Below, piece after piece: positions 18,385-26,925 of a stretch of DNA of 64,000 nt (its first letter is position 1; the number at the start of each line of letters is the position of its first letter). Both the position numbers and the translations under genes were made by a program. A model generated the notes under the pieces. The model worked only from the letters and a program-made list of their open reading frames with translations. It ran no database searches and was not told where the DNA came from. This DNA is from JAJDZL01 sp965221175 (GTDB taxonomy: Bacteria > Pseudomonadota > Gammaproteobacteria > Arenicellales > JAJDZL01), in assembly GCA_965221175.1 (NCBI GenBank), contig OZ244867.1, forward strand, positions 1,364,001 to 1,428,000, written 5' to 3'.

Positions 18385-19251
18385 TCAAGGTATGAGTGTC
18401 CGTGCCACGCGAAACCCGACAATGTCGAGCCAGACATGTGTTGCATACCAAAGGCTACGAGACGCCGCACGCAAGCCCCCCGGCCCGTTATACCAGGAAC
18501 CGCCGCGCAACATGCGAAAGACACAATCGCTCCCAGATGTCCACTTACTTCCATTCATCGGAGCACCCACATAATTCTCATGCCAGCAATCCTCAACCCA
18601 TTCCGAAACATTACCGTGCACATCATGTAAGCCAAAATTGTTTGATGGAAAAATGCCAACTGGAACCGTTTGTCCGTGATGCTCATCGTAGTTCGCCTGA
18701 TCCGGCGAAATTGTCGACCCGAAATGAAACGGACCTGTAGTGCCAGCGCGCGCTACATACTCCCATTCGGATTCCGATAACAGCCTGTATTGTTTACCTG
18801 TCTCACTTGACAACCAACTTACAAATTCATTTGCATTTACCCAGCTTACATGGATGACTGGGCGATTTGCGCGACCCCAGCCTTCGTCATCCGGTCGATA
18901 ACCGTTACATCCTCCCGCAGCAACACAGGCATCCCATTCCGAAAACGTCACCTCGTATTTTCCAACCGCGAAGGGTACGGAAATCATCACCTGATGCACA
19001 GGACCTTCATCTTGACCTCTGCCTTCTTCAGATGCGTTCGACCCCCTGTTAAATTTTCCGGCTGGTACAACCACCATTTCCGGACATTGCACGCAATCCC
19101 TAAACATATCTCCTGGGAAATATCGACTGACGGATTCCTCCAGCGCCTCTTGAGCGTCCACTGACTTAATCCCTGTAACAAACACCAACATCACAACAGC
19201 AGTGAGCATCATATGAAACTCGCATCGTCCAATTCGTTCGTGAGAATTCAT
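18385..19251 (-). CDS. Secreted SUMF1/FGE-sulfatase-domain protein without the catalytic cysteines
   Basis: A 288-residue protein. ATG 19251, behind a GGAGGA RBS, is preferred over 19296. An N-terminal hydrophobic segment (about residues 14-32) ending in VDAQEA looks like a signal peptide. The rest is a SUMF1 domain: PAGKFNRGSN, GKYEVTFSEWDACV, YRLLSESEWEYVARAG, HGNVSEWVEDCW and RGGSWYN. Formylglycine-generating enzymes have a Cys pair near RYRCAAR; here that segment reads GLRAASR, so FGE activity is unlikely. Such domains are often binding modules related to C-type lectins. No sulfatase is nearby. Confidence 0.78.
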   Translation of the reverse strand: MNSHERIGRCEFHMMLTAVVMLVFVTGIKSVDAQEALEESVSRYFPGDMFRDCVQCPEMVVVPAGKFNRGSNASEEGRGQDEGPVHQVMISVPFAVGKYEVTFSEWDACVAAGGCNGYRPDDEGWGRANRPVIHVSWVNANEFVSWLSSETGKQYRLLSESEWEYVARAGTTGPFHFGSTISPDQANYDEHHGQTVPVGIFPSNNFGLHDVHGNVSEWVEDCWHENYVGAPMNGSKWTSGSDCVFRMLRGGSWYNGPGGLRAASRSLWYATHVWLDIVGFRVARTLIP

Positions 19252-19566
19252 GAACTTCTTCCTCCATTTGCCTAGTGAAATTTCTTGAATCAGCACTTTA
19301 ATCTTTTATCCGTTCGCTACTTTAAACGTCTTGAAGAACTCGTAAGTGGATATCGTTGTTTTTTTCATCCATAAAATCCTTTAATATTTTGATTATGCTG
19401 GGTATTGCAGCAGAAAAATGAATAGGAGTTGAGTATATAGTTCCTAAAAATTAGAGTGCTAAGGGTTGCTGCATTTGAGTTTTTCTGGTGACTACTCCGA
19501 CTGTCAACAATCGGGATGATACTTTTAACTTGTCGGTGTGGATTTTGCTCGGAGGCGAAAATTTAC
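19252..19566. other. Intergenic stretch of 315 bases
   Basis: AT-rich region between boxB and the SUMF1-like gene. It would hold the SUMF1-gene promoter on the minus strand. I see no gene and no strong hairpin followed by a T-run. Confidence 0.45.
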
Positions 19567-21018
19567 TCAAGCCATGTGAAGTTTTACATATTCAAAGTTA
19601 CCTGGCTTATTGTCGACCCCAAATTTCGGCGGCGCAATCCAACCTGCAAACTTGCCCGGCTCATAACAGGGCTCCATGAGGGATTGGATGAATTCGCCGT
19701 CTGACAAATCCGGTAACCAATTCTCCTTTTTCGTATTGTAAATTTCCTGCGATAGAATGCCGCCTTCTGGATCAATGGGTTTGCCGGCAAACACACCGAT
19801 AGCCCGGTTGAAGCCCTCATGCGGCAACTTCAGTTCAAATTCGATGTTTGCTTTCTTTATGATCCTGTTCCAACGGCCGACGCCACCGGATGCGTCACGC
19901 TTGTAGTCATCACGCAGGCGCATATTGATTGCGGTCAATGCTGGCAAGTCCGTCAACTTGACTTCCCCATCCACGAACTGAACAACTGGATATGTCGCAT
20001 CGTTGAGTTTATGGTCATCATCGAGGCGATGTTCCATGTAACGGCCCTTGACTCCCGCATTGAACGCGTTTGCTGCGTTTGTTGAGACTTCCTGACCAAA
20101 CAGGTCCAACGATAGCGAATAGTGCATGTTCAACTTTTTCTGAATAGTCGGGAAGTCAATAACACCCAGATCACGAATTCTGTCGATCTCATAAGGATCA
20201 TCGATGCCAGCCGAGTTCATCGCATCACAAGTCCGCTGAACTATACGGGAAATGCCCGACTCACCGACGAACATGTGGTGGGCTTCTTCTGTCAGCATGA
20301 AACGGCAGGTGCGCGACAATGGGTCAAAACCCGACTGTGCCAGCGATTCCAGCTGCATCTTGCCGTCCCGGTCGGTGCAAAATGTGAACATGAAAAATGA
20401 CAGCCAGTCTGGTGTCTCTTCGTTGAAAGCGCCGAGCATGCGCGGCGCTTCGTTCGAACCAGATGAGCGCCGCAGCAGATCATCCGCTTCTTCGCGCCCG
20501 TTCCTGCCAAAGTATTTCTGCAGCAGATAAACCATTGCCCAAAGATGGCGGCCTTCTTCGACATTCACCTGAAACAGATTGCGCATGTCGTATAGTGACG
20601 GTGCAGTGAGGCCGAGAAAGCGTTGCTGTTCCACCGAACCGGGCTCGGTATCACCTTGGATGACGATCAGCCGCTGCAACAAGGCGCGGTATTCTCCCGG
20701 CACTTCCTGCCAGACTGGTTCTCCTACATGCTCGCCGCAAGGGATCTTTCGATTCTCAACTTGCGGAGCGAGCAAGATTCCCCAACGGTATTCTGGCATT
20801 CTCACGTAGCCGAATTTAGCCCATCCCTTCGGTTCCACCGAAACCGCTGTACGCAAGAAAACAGGTGACTCTTGAAATTTTGGAGGAATAAGGTTGCTCC
20901 ACCAGTTGATGTACTTCGGATGCCACTTCTCAAGTGCTTTCTGCACGCGCCGATCAGAGGAAAGACCAACATTGTTCGGGATGACAGAGTCGTAGTCTAC
21001 ACTAATGAAGTCAGCCAT
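19567..21018 (-). CDS. boxB: Benzoyl-CoA 2,3-epoxidase, oxygenase subunit BoxB
   Basis: A 483-residue class I diiron oxygenase. It epoxidises benzoyl-CoA at C2-C3 using electrons from BoxA. The diiron ligands lie in NVEEGRHLWAM and LTEEAHHMFVGE. The length and N-terminal INWWSNLIPPKFQ match BoxB. It lies 196 bases downstream of boxC on the same strand. The reductase gene boxA, usually beside boxB, is not in the window. Confidence 0.95.
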   Translation of the reverse strand: MADFISVDYDSVIPNNVGLSSDRRVQKALEKWHPKYINWWSNLIPPKFQESPVFLRTAVSVEPKGWAKFGYVRMPEYRWGILLAPQVENRKIPCGEHVGEPVWQEVPGEYRALLQRLIVIQGDTEPGSVEQQRFLGLTAPSLYDMRNLFQVNVEEGRHLWAMVYLLQKYFGRNGREEADDLLRRSSGSNEAPRMLGAFNEETPDWLSFFMFTFCTDRDGKMQLESLAQSGFDPLSRTCRFMLTEEAHHMFVGESGISRIVQRTCDAMNSAGIDDPYEIDRIRDLGVIDFPTIQKKLNMHYSLSLDLFGQEVSTNAANAFNAGVKGRYMEHRLDDDHKLNDATYPVVQFVDGEVKLTDLPALTAINMRLRDDYKRDASGGVGRWNRIIKKANIEFELKLPHEGFNRAIGVFAGKPIDPEGGILSQEIYNTKKENWLPDLSDGEFIQSLMEPCYEPGKFAGWIAPPKFGVDNKPGNFEYVKLHMA

Positions 21019-21214
21019 TTAAATTGCATCCTCACAAGGGCCAATTAACGAGGGGGATGAACTTATCGGCAAAGCACACCTCTTCTGTAGGTTGAAAATC
21101 ACTGTACTTGAAGGTCATCTGTCTAATGTTAAACGGTGTAACGTTTTTCGGATATGCGGTTTTGCTTCAATACGGTTTGCTTTCGATTTTCATTGTCGAA
21201 CTTGCGTACAAGGT

Positions 21215-22873
21215 TCACACTCTGCGCATATCGTATTTGCCGCGAATGCCGGTTCCGTAACGCTGTAAGGCACCAGACTCGCCAACCGCGTTCGGGCGTT
21301 GGAAAATCCAGTTCTGCCAAGCGCTCAGACGTCCGAAAATGCGCGTCTCCATGGTTTCAGGCCCCGCAAAACGTAGATTGGCTTCCATTCCAGTCATGGC
21401 GTCCGGAGAGAAACTCGCTCTCTCTTCAAGGAAAATACGCACTTCGTCATCCCAATCTACATCGTCAAATGCATCCGTTACCAAGCCGAGTTCGCCGGCT
21501 TCAATGGCTTCCAGCAACTCGCCGGCTCGCTCCCGCACGTTACCAACTGCTTCGGGTTCGCCGAGGAACCGCGTCTGCAATCGTGTGAGATCGTTGGACA
21601 TTGGATAAAGCCCGAAATTACCCTCTGTGAGCATGATCGTCGCAATCGGTCTGCTATCTTCTTCGAAGTTCCCCTCCATCATGTACGAGCGGTCAACAGC
21701 CCATAGCAACTCGGCAAGCATGCCTGCAAAGCAGGATCCGTTTTCAATCAGAGCAACAAGCGACCGCGATGTCAAGTCAATGCGTTTCAGAACTCGTTTC
21801 CAGTAAAGAAGAATTTCATTCGAAAGCCAGTTGGCATTCCGATTTCGGAGGAGGAATTTTTCGTGTTCGGCTACTTTCTTCGAATTTCCGGCAGTTTTGA
21901 ACACAATTATCCCAAGTTCAAGTTCGTTAAGCCGCAGATGCAGAATCGCATCATCCAATTCCCGGGCACATCGTAGCGTCCAAGTATCGGCACCCTGTTC
22001 GTGCAGTTCTTCAACGCTTGCCGGGGCATCACAGTTCGGTTCCGAAATAGTAATCTTTGCACGGCCTGCTTTACGGTCAATTTCTACCTTGATCGCCGAA
22101 TATTCTACCGAGCAGTCTTCCCAAAACACGCGCTTCAGTGGGGTCAGTTCAATACCCTTAAGATCATTGCCACCTTTTGCCTTTTCGGCAATTTCTCGTG
22201 CACGTTCGGTGACGAACTCATCGAATTTCGAATTGGCGACTACTTGATCAACGAGACGCCACTTCTCAGCGCGCTTGCCTTTAACGCCTTCTTCGATTGA
22301 GCAGAACACGTCGGCAAGATCCCTTCGAACCTTGCGTTTGTCGGTAACACGAGTCAGACCTCCGGTTCCGGGAAGCACTGCCAGCAATGGAACTTCGGGT
22401 AACGCGACTGAAGTCGAGCCATCATCGGTCATATAAATTTCATCGCACGCCAGTGCCAGTTCGTAGCCTCCGCCAGCACATGCACCCCGGATAGCGGCTA
22501 AATAATGTTGGCCTGATTCTTTGCCAGCTGCTTCGTACATGTTGCGAGTTTCATTCGTGAACTTGCAGAAGTTCACCTTGTGCGCATGAGTTGCTCCACC
22601 CAACATGCGGATATTCGCACCTGCGCAGAAAACCTTGGCTTTACCGGATTGCATCACAACAGCGCCCACCTGGGGATGCTCGAAACGCATACGCTGTACG
22701 ATATCAGCAAGTTCGATATCGACGCCGAGATCGTAGGAGTTCAGTTTAAGCTCATAGCCGTCAAATGTACTGCCGCTCTCGTCGACATCCATGATGAGGC
22801 GCGCAACATTGTCATCATATTCCACGCGCCAGTGGCGGTAATTTGCAGGGTCTGTTTGAAAGTCAATTCGCAT
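21215..22873 (-). CDS. boxC: 2,3-epoxybenzoyl-CoA dihydrolase BoxC
   Basis: A 552-residue double-crotonase protein that opens the ring of 2,3-epoxybenzoyl-CoA by adding two waters, giving 3,4-dehydroadipyl-CoA semialdehyde and formate. The first crotonase domain shows CAGANIRMLGG and AIRGACAGGGYELALACDE; the second half (ENGSCFAGMLAELLWAVDR) is a degenerate repeat. The length is normal for BoxC. A boxC-then-boxB order on the minus strand suggests co-transcription, although the 196-base gap allows a separate start. Confidence 0.94.
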   Translation of the reverse strand: MRIDFQTDPANYRHWRVEYDDNVARLIMDVDESGSTFDGYELKLNSYDLGVDIELADIVQRMRFEHPQVGAVVMQSGKAKVFCAGANIRMLGGATHAHKVNFCKFTNETRNMYEAAGKESGQHYLAAIRGACAGGGYELALACDEIYMTDDGSTSVALPEVPLLAVLPGTGGLTRVTDKRKVRRDLADVFCSIEEGVKGKRAEKWRLVDQVVANSKFDEFVTERAREIAEKAKGGNDLKGIELTPLKRVFWEDCSVEYSAIKVEIDRKAGRAKITISEPNCDAPASVEELHEQGADTWTLRCARELDDAILHLRLNELELGIIVFKTAGNSKKVAEHEKFLLRNRNANWLSNEILLYWKRVLKRIDLTSRSLVALIENGSCFAGMLAELLWAVDRSYMMEGNFEEDSRPIATIMLTEGNFGLYPMSNDLTRLQTRFLGEPEAVGNVRERAGELLEAIEAGELGLVTDAFDDVDWDDEVRIFLEERASFSPDAMTGMEANLRFAGPETMETRIFGRLSAWQNWIFQRPNAVGESGALQRYGTGIRGKYDMRRV

Positions 22874-23043
22874 GATGAGATATTGTGCCGGAAATTCACA
22901 TTATATTGTCCAAAATATGTATTTCGATGCGTGAAAGGAGGGCAACAGAAGTTTGAAGTGGAAATGGGTGCAATCATTATGCCCTCGTTGTCCCGCACCA
23001 GCTAAACAGAAATCAAATTTTATTTCAGAACCGCCTGCCTGCT

Positions 23044-23626
23044 TTACCATGTTGCAGGCTTGGTTATCTTGGTGCCTGGAATCGGAGACGGAAGTTGGTT
23101 ATTTCGAAGCGCAACTCTTCCAATGCGATGCGAGAAATTCGCATGAATCATTAGATGCCTGGATGGATACCTCGACCTCGGCGTTACGAGCCCAATCTGT
23201 TTAGTTTTGAGAACTTTTACAATCCGCATTGCTTCCACGACATCGCTGTCATTCGTGACCACGATCGCGCAATCATAGGCATTCATCCACGCATCATTCA
23301 AAAGATGCACGGTAAGATTTACGTCCGATCCCTTTTCTTCGGTCTTCATAACCTTTGCGAATTTAGCAGTGTTGCTGGGATTAGCGAGCGGCATGAGTAC
23401 GGCGTGAGTTCTGAAGCGTGCGCAAATTGGCGTTTTGACATTGTGGCTGAAGTTGATCTTTAGACCGCCCGGAGATGTGCGCCGTAAAGTACTTAATCTT
23501 GAGGATGTTGTGATTCGGCTTGAGCAGCGGGCGAAACAGTCTGGAAAGATCAAGCCATTTGAAGGAGATATTCTTCAATGCTCCATAGTACAGGATGAAC
23601 CCATCTATATAGATGCGTGTCCTCAT
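23044..23626 (-). pseudogene. NYN-domain (PIN-like) nuclease gene, frameshifted
   Basis: The N-terminal frame (23626-23381) reads MRTRIYIDGFILYYGALKN and IKYFTAHISGR, the start of an NYN domain with its first Asp in YIDG. The protein then continues in another frame (from about 23410 to 23044) with KVMKTEEKGSDVNLTVHLLNDA and DCAIVVTNDSDVVEAM, the remaining acidic motifs. The break is near 23400-23415, after LRTLQNS. NYN proteins are metal-dependent RNases of the PIN fold. The gene is either decayed or carries a sequencing error; all motifs are preserved across the two frames. Confidence 0.72.
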
Positions 23627-23635
23627 GTATTGCTC

Positions 23636-23667
23636 ACAAAAGAAACAGGGGCTTCCGAAGAAGCCCC
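23636..23667 (-). terminator. Rho-independent terminator with UUCG tetraloop
   Basis: Read on the minus strand: GGGGCTTC, TTCG loop, GAAGCCCC, then a T-rich TGTTTCTTTT. It lies about 250 bases after the stop of the hydrolase gene and just before the NYN start, so it ends the benzoate-CoA-ligase/hydrolase transcript. Confidence 0.75.
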
Positions 23668-23819
23668 TTCCTGAAGGATGAAACCAACAGGGTAATTAAG
23701 AAATTATGATGCGGTTGGCGATGAATTTCAACTCTTAGTGAGAGATTACAGCAATTCTAAGAATTCCTGGGAGAGCAAATTTAGGCTTGTGTTATTTTAC
23801 CCTTGATGTTGGTTTGACC

Positions 23820-23850
23820 AACTCACACAAATTTCAGAAATTTGTGAGTT
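23820..23850. repeat. Hairpin-forming inverted repeat
   Basis: CACAAATTT and AAATTTGTG arms around a 3-base centre, extended by AACTCA/TGAGTT with a two-base bulge. There is no immediate T-run on either strand, so I do not call it a terminator. It lies in the 3' flank of the hydrolase gene. Confidence 0.5.
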
Positions 23851-23920
23851 CTAGTTTGAAACAGAATTTTTTTCTACAGCAACGCATACTTATCTTTTGC
23901 CAATTACCATGGTAACAGAA

Positions 23921-24796
23921 TCACATCCGCAAATTTCTCTGAATCTCGGGCGGCGTACAACAGGACTCTTGCGCTTCATTCATTCCAACGTGATTTCTCT
24001 CGTCGCTACTAATTCGAGAAGAAAATTCTGCCACGATTTTCAAAAATTTCTCCGGCTGTTCTCTGTACGGAGAGTGTCCGCAATTGTCAAGAATCTCCAC
24101 ATCAATCTGTGAGCAGGCGCGGGTTTCGATTTCCTCAATTTGAGCAAGTGTCCCGTACGGATCGTCCCTTCCCTGTACGGTAAGAACCGGCATGCTCAAA
24201 CCGTCAACAACCTCAGATACGTTCCATTCCCTGAAACCAGGATCCAGCCAGGCATTACTCCAGCCACAGAACGCGTTGTCGACATTTTTGTGGTGGCGAC
24301 GAAGTTTTTCCTTCAGGTCGCCTGTCCGGTATGCTGATTTGGCTTCGGCGATTGAAACAAGCCCCATATCCTCGACAAAAAAATGCGGAGCAATCAACAC
24401 CAAACCGCGAACCCTTGAATCTTTCACAGTTCCGGCATAAATTGCGGCAATTGTGGCACCATCGCTATGACCAAAAAGAATGCCCTCCTTAAACCCCGAA
24501 GCATCCAATACCATCGGTAGAACATCAATCGCTTCTCGCGTCATGTAATCCATCGGTCGAGGCAATTCAATTGGAGACGACTGACCGTATCCCGCACGAC
24601 TGTAAACAAATACACCGAACCCGGTTTCGCTGGCGAGCCGCTCCGGAATGTTTTTCCAATGACTCACGCTGCCAAGACCTTCATGCAGCATTACAATTGT
24701 GGGGGCTTCGCTTGGAGGGGCGCCGAATGTCGCAAATTCCAGGTGAGCGCCGTTTATTTCGATAAATCCATTCTCCGGCAGCTGCCACCGTTTCAT
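23921..24796 (-). CDS. Alpha/beta hydrolase of the benzoate-CoA ligase operon
   Basis: A 291-residue alpha/beta-hydrolase. The nucleophile elbow is LFGHSDGATI, the oxyanion region MLHEGLGSVSHWK, and a late His is in NCGHSPYREQPEKF. Its start overlaps the ligase stop by ATGA, so it is coupled to it. Similar hydrolases are common in box clusters and may hydrolyse ring-cleavage lactones or release CoA-trapped intermediates. The specific substrate is unknown. The last 20 residues are a polar tail with a Cys pair. Confidence 0.82.
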   Translation of the reverse strand: MKRWQLPENGFIEINGAHLEFATFGAPPSEAPTIVMLHEGLGSVSHWKNIPERLASETGFGVFVYSRAGYGQSSPIELPRPMDYMTREAIDVLPMVLDASGFKEGILFGHSDGATIAAIYAGTVKDSRVRGLVLIAPHFFVEDMGLVSIAEAKSAYRTGDLKEKLRRHHKNVDNAFCGWSNAWLDPGFREWNVSEVVDGLSMPVLTVQGRDDPYGTLAQIEEIETRACSQIDVEILDNCGHSPYREQPEKFLKIVAEFSSRISSDERNHVGMNEAQESCCTPPEIQRNLRM

Positions 24797-26343
24797 TTCG
24801 ATACTCTCAACTTGAAACGCTGAATCTTCCCGGTAGCTGTCTTTGGCAGATCATTTACAACTTCCACCCAGCGTGGATACTTCCATTTGCCGATTCGTTC
24901 TTTCACATGGTCTTTCAATACAACGTCGATACCAGTCGCATCCACACCATCCTTTAGAACGACGAATGCCTTGGGTTTTTCGAGGTCTTCTTCATCCCGT
25001 GCCGACACAACGGCAGCTTCCAGCACGCTTGGATGCGATGCGAGGCTCTGCTCTATCTCAAACGGCGACACCCAAATGCCGGACACTTTGAACATATCGT
25101 CGGTGCGGCCACAATAAACCAAGCGTCCATCTTCACGGCGCACGTACTTGTCGCCTGTTCGAGTCCACTTCCCTTCAAACGTAGAACGGCTCTTACCTCG
25201 CTGGTTCCAGTAATCTAAAGCAGAAGAATCGCCATTTACCAGCAGCTCGCCCACTTCACCGACTCCAACATCCCTATCGCTTTCATCGACAAGCCGAAAC
25301 TCATATCCCGGCACCGCTATCCCGGAGGTTCCGTAAACTACGTCGCCGCTCTGATTGGAAAGGAAGATATGAAGCATCTCTGTCGAGCCAACGCCATCAA
25401 GAATTTCACAGCCAGATATCTTTTCCCAATTCTTCCCGACCTCTTCAGGTAGCGCTTCGCCCGCTGAAATGCAGCGGCGCAGTTTGGCGTCCAGTATGCC
25501 CCTACCGCTTTCAATATGGGAGTTCATTGCGGCATAGAGCGTCGGCACACCACAAAAGATGCTCGGCTTGTGAGTGTTCAGTACATCGAGTACGGAATCC
25601 GGTGTCGGTCGCCCGGCAAACAGCAGCACTGTCGCCCCTACCGACATGGGAAATGTCATGGCATTGCCCAGACCGTAGGCAAAAAATAGCTTTGCCGCTG
25701 AATAGACAACGTCTGAATCTTTGATTTGCAGAACTTCCTTGCCATAGGTATCCGCCGTTGCCTTCAGGCTGCAGTGAGCATGCCGTACTCCTTTAGGCTG
25801 CCCTGTAGATCCGGAGGAGTAGAGCCAAAACGCGCACTCATCCTCAACCATCTCCAGTGCTGGCCGACTTTCACAATCGGCATACTCAGTGCTAAAGTTA
25901 AGGTGGGTTCCTGCATTCGCACCGATGACGAAAACTTTTGACAGATGCGGATTTCCTGCAAGCTCCGGTTCAACTACCGGTAAGACTTCTTCGGACACAA
26001 ACAGTACTCGAGCCCGGCTGTCACGAAGAATGGAACCATAAACTTCAGTAGCCAACAATGTGTTCAGCGCAATCGGAACTACGCCGCATTTTAGGCTCCC
26101 CCAAAAGATGATTGGAAATTCCAATCGGTCAAGGACAAGCATGGCGGCTCGATCCTCGCGATTGATACCATGCTTCTCATAGAGCGCGGCCATACGACCG
26201 CTTTGCTCGGCAAGCTCACCATAGGTAATTTGCCGGTTTGTACCGCCTGCTTCTATAAAAGCCGATTTCCTTTCAACGGCGGAGCCAACATGACGGTCAA
26301 CAAAAATACTGGCAGCATTAGAATTTTCAAGCATTGTGAACAT
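24793..26343 (-). CDS. bclA: Benzoate-CoA ligase
   Basis: A 516-residue ANL-superfamily ligase. The AMP-binding loop is YSSGSTGQPKGVRH; the A5 region is DGVGSTEML; TGDKYVR and the catalytic C-terminal lysine in LPKTATGKIQRFKL follow. AKLFFAYGLGNAMTFP is characteristic of the benzoate and hydroxybenzoate ligases. It activates benzoate to benzoyl-CoA, the substrate of BoxB, encoded on the same strand 3.8 kb further on. ATG 26343 is close behind AGGGG; ATG 26334 is an alternative start. Specificity for benzoate against hydroxybenzoates is inferred. Confidence 0.9.
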   Translation of the reverse strand: MFTMLENSNAASIFVDRHVGSAVERKSAFIEAGGTNRQITYGELAEQSGRMAALYEKHGINREDRAAMLVLDRLEFPIIFWGSLKCGVVPIALNTLLATEVYGSILRDSRARVLFVSEEVLPVVEPELAGNPHLSKVFVIGANAGTHLNFSTEYADCESRPALEMVEDECAFWLYSSGSTGQPKGVRHAHCSLKATADTYGKEVLQIKDSDVVYSAAKLFFAYGLGNAMTFPMSVGATVLLFAGRPTPDSVLDVLNTHKPSIFCGVPTLYAAMNSHIESGRGILDAKLRRCISAGEALPEEVGKNWEKISGCEILDGVGSTEMLHIFLSNQSGDVVYGTSGIAVPGYEFRLVDESDRDVGVGEVGELLVNGDSSALDYWNQRGKSRSTFEGKWTRTGDKYVRREDGRLVYCGRTDDMFKVSGIWVSPFEIEQSLASHPSVLEAAVVSARDEEDLEKPKAFVVLKDGVDATGIDVVLKDHVKERIGKWKYPRWVEVVNDLPKTATGKIQRFKLRVSK

Positions 26344-26357
26344 TTCCCCTGGCTAAT

Positions 26358-26591
26358 CTAATTTTCGGAGTTCACTTCTGGCAGGAATTTATTGACGTAA
26401 TATTCTGAAATAAAACGGTTATTTTTTTCTCTTGCAACGTAGAATTTTGACTTTACGACTGATAAATCGAAATCGATTGTAACTGAATTCCTACTGAACT
26501 GCCATCTCTTTGATTCAACACGCGCTATCGTACCATCTGTAGTATCTGCAAACTGCCTCCCGAATTGTGTTGCACACTCCGCATTAACCAT
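26358..26591 (-). CDS. Possible 77-residue protein upstream of the ligase gene
   Basis: An open frame ending 14 bases before the benzoate-CoA ligase start on the same strand. I recognise no family. It has no signal peptide or cysteine motif and a weak RBS. The spacing would fit an operon leader gene, but it may be chance coding in the divergent promoter region. Confidence 0.27.
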   Translation of the reverse strand: MVNAECATQFGRQFADTTDGTIARVESKRWQFSRNSVTIDFDLSVVKSKFYVAREKNNRFISEYYVNKFLPEVNSEN

Positions 26592-26744
26592 TTCACTCGC
26601 ATGATCGGACCGCCATTCCGGCAGAATCAGAAACTAACATTTGACAAAGTAACAAATAAAGCACTGCAACATCGTACGAAGACGCAGTCTGAGACACAAC
26701 CAGGCTCACGCGCTATCGACCCGAATTGGTACACCGTCACTAAA

Positions 26745-26773
26745 TTGACGACTATACTAATTATTCGTAAATT
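26745..26773 (+). promoter_or_regulatory. Candidate sigma-70 promoter of the flavoprotein-thiolase operon
   Basis: TTGACG (26745-26750) and TAAATT (26768-26773) with a 17-base spacer, about 25 bases before the RBS of the small ORF at 26800. Pattern match only. Confidence 0.45.
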
Positions 26774-26799
26774 GCAGGATTTTCAGAGGAGATACGTTT

Positions 26800-26910
26800 A
26801 TGGTTCAATCTTTCGGTGTCCAGTCTAAACTGCCGCAAAACTGCCGCGATGACATCAATGCTGACATCTGCTCCTATAGTCTCATCGGCCCGGTCCTCGA
26901 CGCAACCTGA
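26800..26910 (+). CDS. 36-codon small ORF, possible leader peptide
   Basis: ATG 26800 follows a strong RBS (AGAGGAGA, 7-8 bases away) and a candidate promoter. The frame reads MVQSFGVQSKLP and so on to TGA at 26908, 15 bases before the ATG of the flavoprotein. The product has two cysteines and no hydrophobic segment. A good RBS on so short a frame, placed directly before a catabolic gene, suggests a leader peptide or a small functional protein. No attenuator hairpin is evident downstream. Confidence 0.48.
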   Translation: MVQSFGVQSKLPQNCRDDINADICSYSLIGPVLDAT

Positions 26911-26925
26911 TCGATAAGAATATCC

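Noticed and set aside
18385..19251. Active formylglycine-generating enzyme
   Set aside because: The conserved active-site cysteine segment is missing and no sulfatase gene is nearby, so only the fold is reported.
22953..23204. Open frame of 83 codons on the plus strand after boxC
   Set aside because: It runs antisense to the conserved NYN-domain sequence for much of its length and has no family features.
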